Shown: piece after piece, positions 63,062 through 64,000 of the stretch
How positions within the stretch are numbered: the stretch's first letter is position 1
Layout of the letters: the number at the start of each line of letters is the position of its first letter
Assembly: GCA_023437225.1 (NCBI GenBank)
Contig: JAEZGS010000014.1
Coordinates: forward strand, 62,001 to 126,000
Length of the DNA: 64,000 nt
Reading direction: 5' to 3'
DNA from: Bacteroidota bacterium
GTDB taxonomy: Bacteria; Bacteroidota; Bacteroidia; Chitinophagales; Chitinophagaceae
Made by a program: the position numbers and the translations under genes
Notes under the pieces: model-generated
What the model was told of the DNA's origin: nothing
The model's database searches: none
The model's input: the letters and a program-made list of their open reading frames with translations, nothing else

Positions 63062-64000
63062 TCGCTTCGTTTATAAAAAGATTTAATGGCCTCAGCAACA
63101 TACACCTGCTGGTCGTACGACAACTCCGGAAACATAGGTAATGATAAAATCAAGCCTTGGTTTTCGACAGCAATCGGGAAATCCTCATGGTGATGGTTAA
63201 GATATTTATAAGCCGGAAGTAACGGCAACGGTGTTGGATAGTGTATTGAAGTTTCAATTTTTCGTTCACTAAGATACCGTATCAATTTTTCTCTATTGCG
63301 TGCCTTGATTACATAGAGGTGAAAGCTATGCTTTGATGCCGGGCGAACTCTGGGGATTTCGATGTTGGGGATATCGTGAAGTAGCGCATCATAATTAGCA
63401 GCACACTTAATTCTCTGTTCAGTCCATTTTATGATGTACTTCAACTTTACCGATAAGATGGCCGCCTGCAATCCATCAAGCCTACTATTTATTCCTTCGA
63501 TTTGATGTTGGTGCTTAACAAGTGCACCATGATTAGCAAACATCCTGCATTTTGATGCCAATTCATCGTCGTTAGTAATGATAGCGCCCGCATCTCCGTA
63601 TGCTCCCAAATTCTTGCCAGGAAAAAAACTAAAAGTTCCAGCTAATCCTAATGTGCCGGCGCGCTTACCGTCAATCTCGCTAAAATGGGATTGAGCACAA
63701 TCTTCTATAAGATAAAGGTTATACCGTTTACAAATATCAATGATAGGAACAAGGTCCGCCATCTGGCCGTATAAATGGACTGGTATAATTGCTTTTGTTC
63801 TTGAGGTGATTTTCGACTCAATTTTCGACACATCGATTGTGAAATATTCATCCGCATCAACAAATACAGGAATTGCCCCCGTTTGAGAAATTGTTTCCGA
63901 AGTAGAAATCCAACTGTTGGCCACCGTAATGACTTCGTCCCCTGCACCAATTCCTAACATTTTGAGAACTATGTAAATGGCATCGGTACCATTTGCTACA
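63058..64000 (-). CDS. DegT/DnrJ/EryC1-family sugar aminotransferase, N-terminally cut by the window
   Basis: The C-terminal 314 or so residues of a PLP aminotransferase; the gene runs past the right edge (VANGTDAIYIVLKML is readable at the end). Conserved blocks are GAGDEVITVANSWISTSETI, IEDCAQSHFSE, and PLP Lys in SFFPGKNLGAYGDAG. These enzymes make amino- or N-acyl-amino sugars for surface glycans, consistent with the WecA-type transferase in this genome. Coupling to idi is by overlap and may be incidental. Exact product unknown. Confidence 0.88.
   Translation of the reverse strand, partial: VANGTDAIYIVLKMLGIGAGDEVITVANSWISTSETISQTGAIPVFVDADEYFTIDVSKIESKITSRTKAIIPVHLYGQMADLVPIIDICKRYNLYLIEDCAQSHFSEIDGKRAGTLGLAGTFSFFPGKNLGAYGDAGAIITNDDELASKCRMFANHGALVKHQHQIEGINSRLDGLQAAILSVKLKYIIKWTEQRIKCAANYDALLHDIPNIEIPRVRPASKHSFHLYVIKARNREKLIRYLSERKIETSIHYPTPLPLLPAYKYLNHHHEDFPIAVENQGLILSLPMFPELSYDQQVYVAEAIKSFYKRSE

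Noticed and set aside
1..64000. rRNA, tRNA, transposase or phage genes
   Set aside because: All gaps were read on both strands; no cloverleaf with the conserved T-arm, no rRNA segments, and no IS or phage protein was found.

Overview
The window looks like a chromosomal stretch from a member of Bacteroidota, most likely close to Chitinophagaceae. The evidence is GldB, arginine synthesis through an N-acylornithine carbamoyltransferase, a lipoprotein-type TamA homologue beside TamB, DUF3078 and HYC_CC_PP family proteins, several exact TAnnTTTG promoter elements, and starts with no visible Shine-Dalgarno pairing. No rRNA, tRNA, CRISPR array, phage gene or transposase was found. Both ends cut genes: an S9-type peptidase on the left and a DegT-type aminotransferase on the right.

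Layout: 1-5611 holds an S9 peptidase start, an MsbA-like ABC exporter, then a plus-strand run of rbfA, a LolC/E-type permease, a WecA/MraY-type transferase and frr. 5719-9395 holds a DMT permease, PPK2, MscL, a DUF3078 protein and a decayed four-helix-bundle gene between repeat arrays. 9396-15569 holds scpA, dxs, a LytS/LytTR two-component pair and an M28 peptidase. 15676-24115 is a minus-strand arginine operon (GNAT, argG, argC, argD, argF', argB, a deacetylase, argH), preceded by a structured leader with a short ORF ending in four Arg codons. 24700-32886 holds a GGGP synthase, a B12-dependent ribonucleotide reductase, a dioxygenase-like lipoprotein, RluF, a PhoD-type phosphatase and a YcxB-like protein. 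32942-42660 holds gldB, nadE, a small lipoprotein, a MoxR/DUF58/BatD-like/BatA cluster, rsgA and a class III aminotransferase. 43010-51956 is a copper/silver island: a Cys-rich four-helix protein, a HYC_CC_PP protein, a CusA-type pump split into two ORFs, a TolC-like protein, two adaptors, a DUF3347 lipoprotein and an unknown secreted protein. 52085-64000 holds a histidine kinase, three small hydrophilic proteins, TamB and TamL, idi and the DegT aminotransferase.

The feature least explained by genes is a set of degenerate 7- and 8-base tandem repeats. These are TGCTAATG, GTTTCTCC, CGATTAC, GGGAAAT, GCGGAAA, AGCATTT and relatives. They occupy every convergent gap longer than about 50 bp, most often follow gene 3' ends, recur in the same modular order at three sites, and encode the last codons and stops of three conserved genes (argF', GGGP synthase, idi). 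With the split CusA, the Val at the specificity position of ArgF' and the arginine leader, they are the parts of the window most worth following up.
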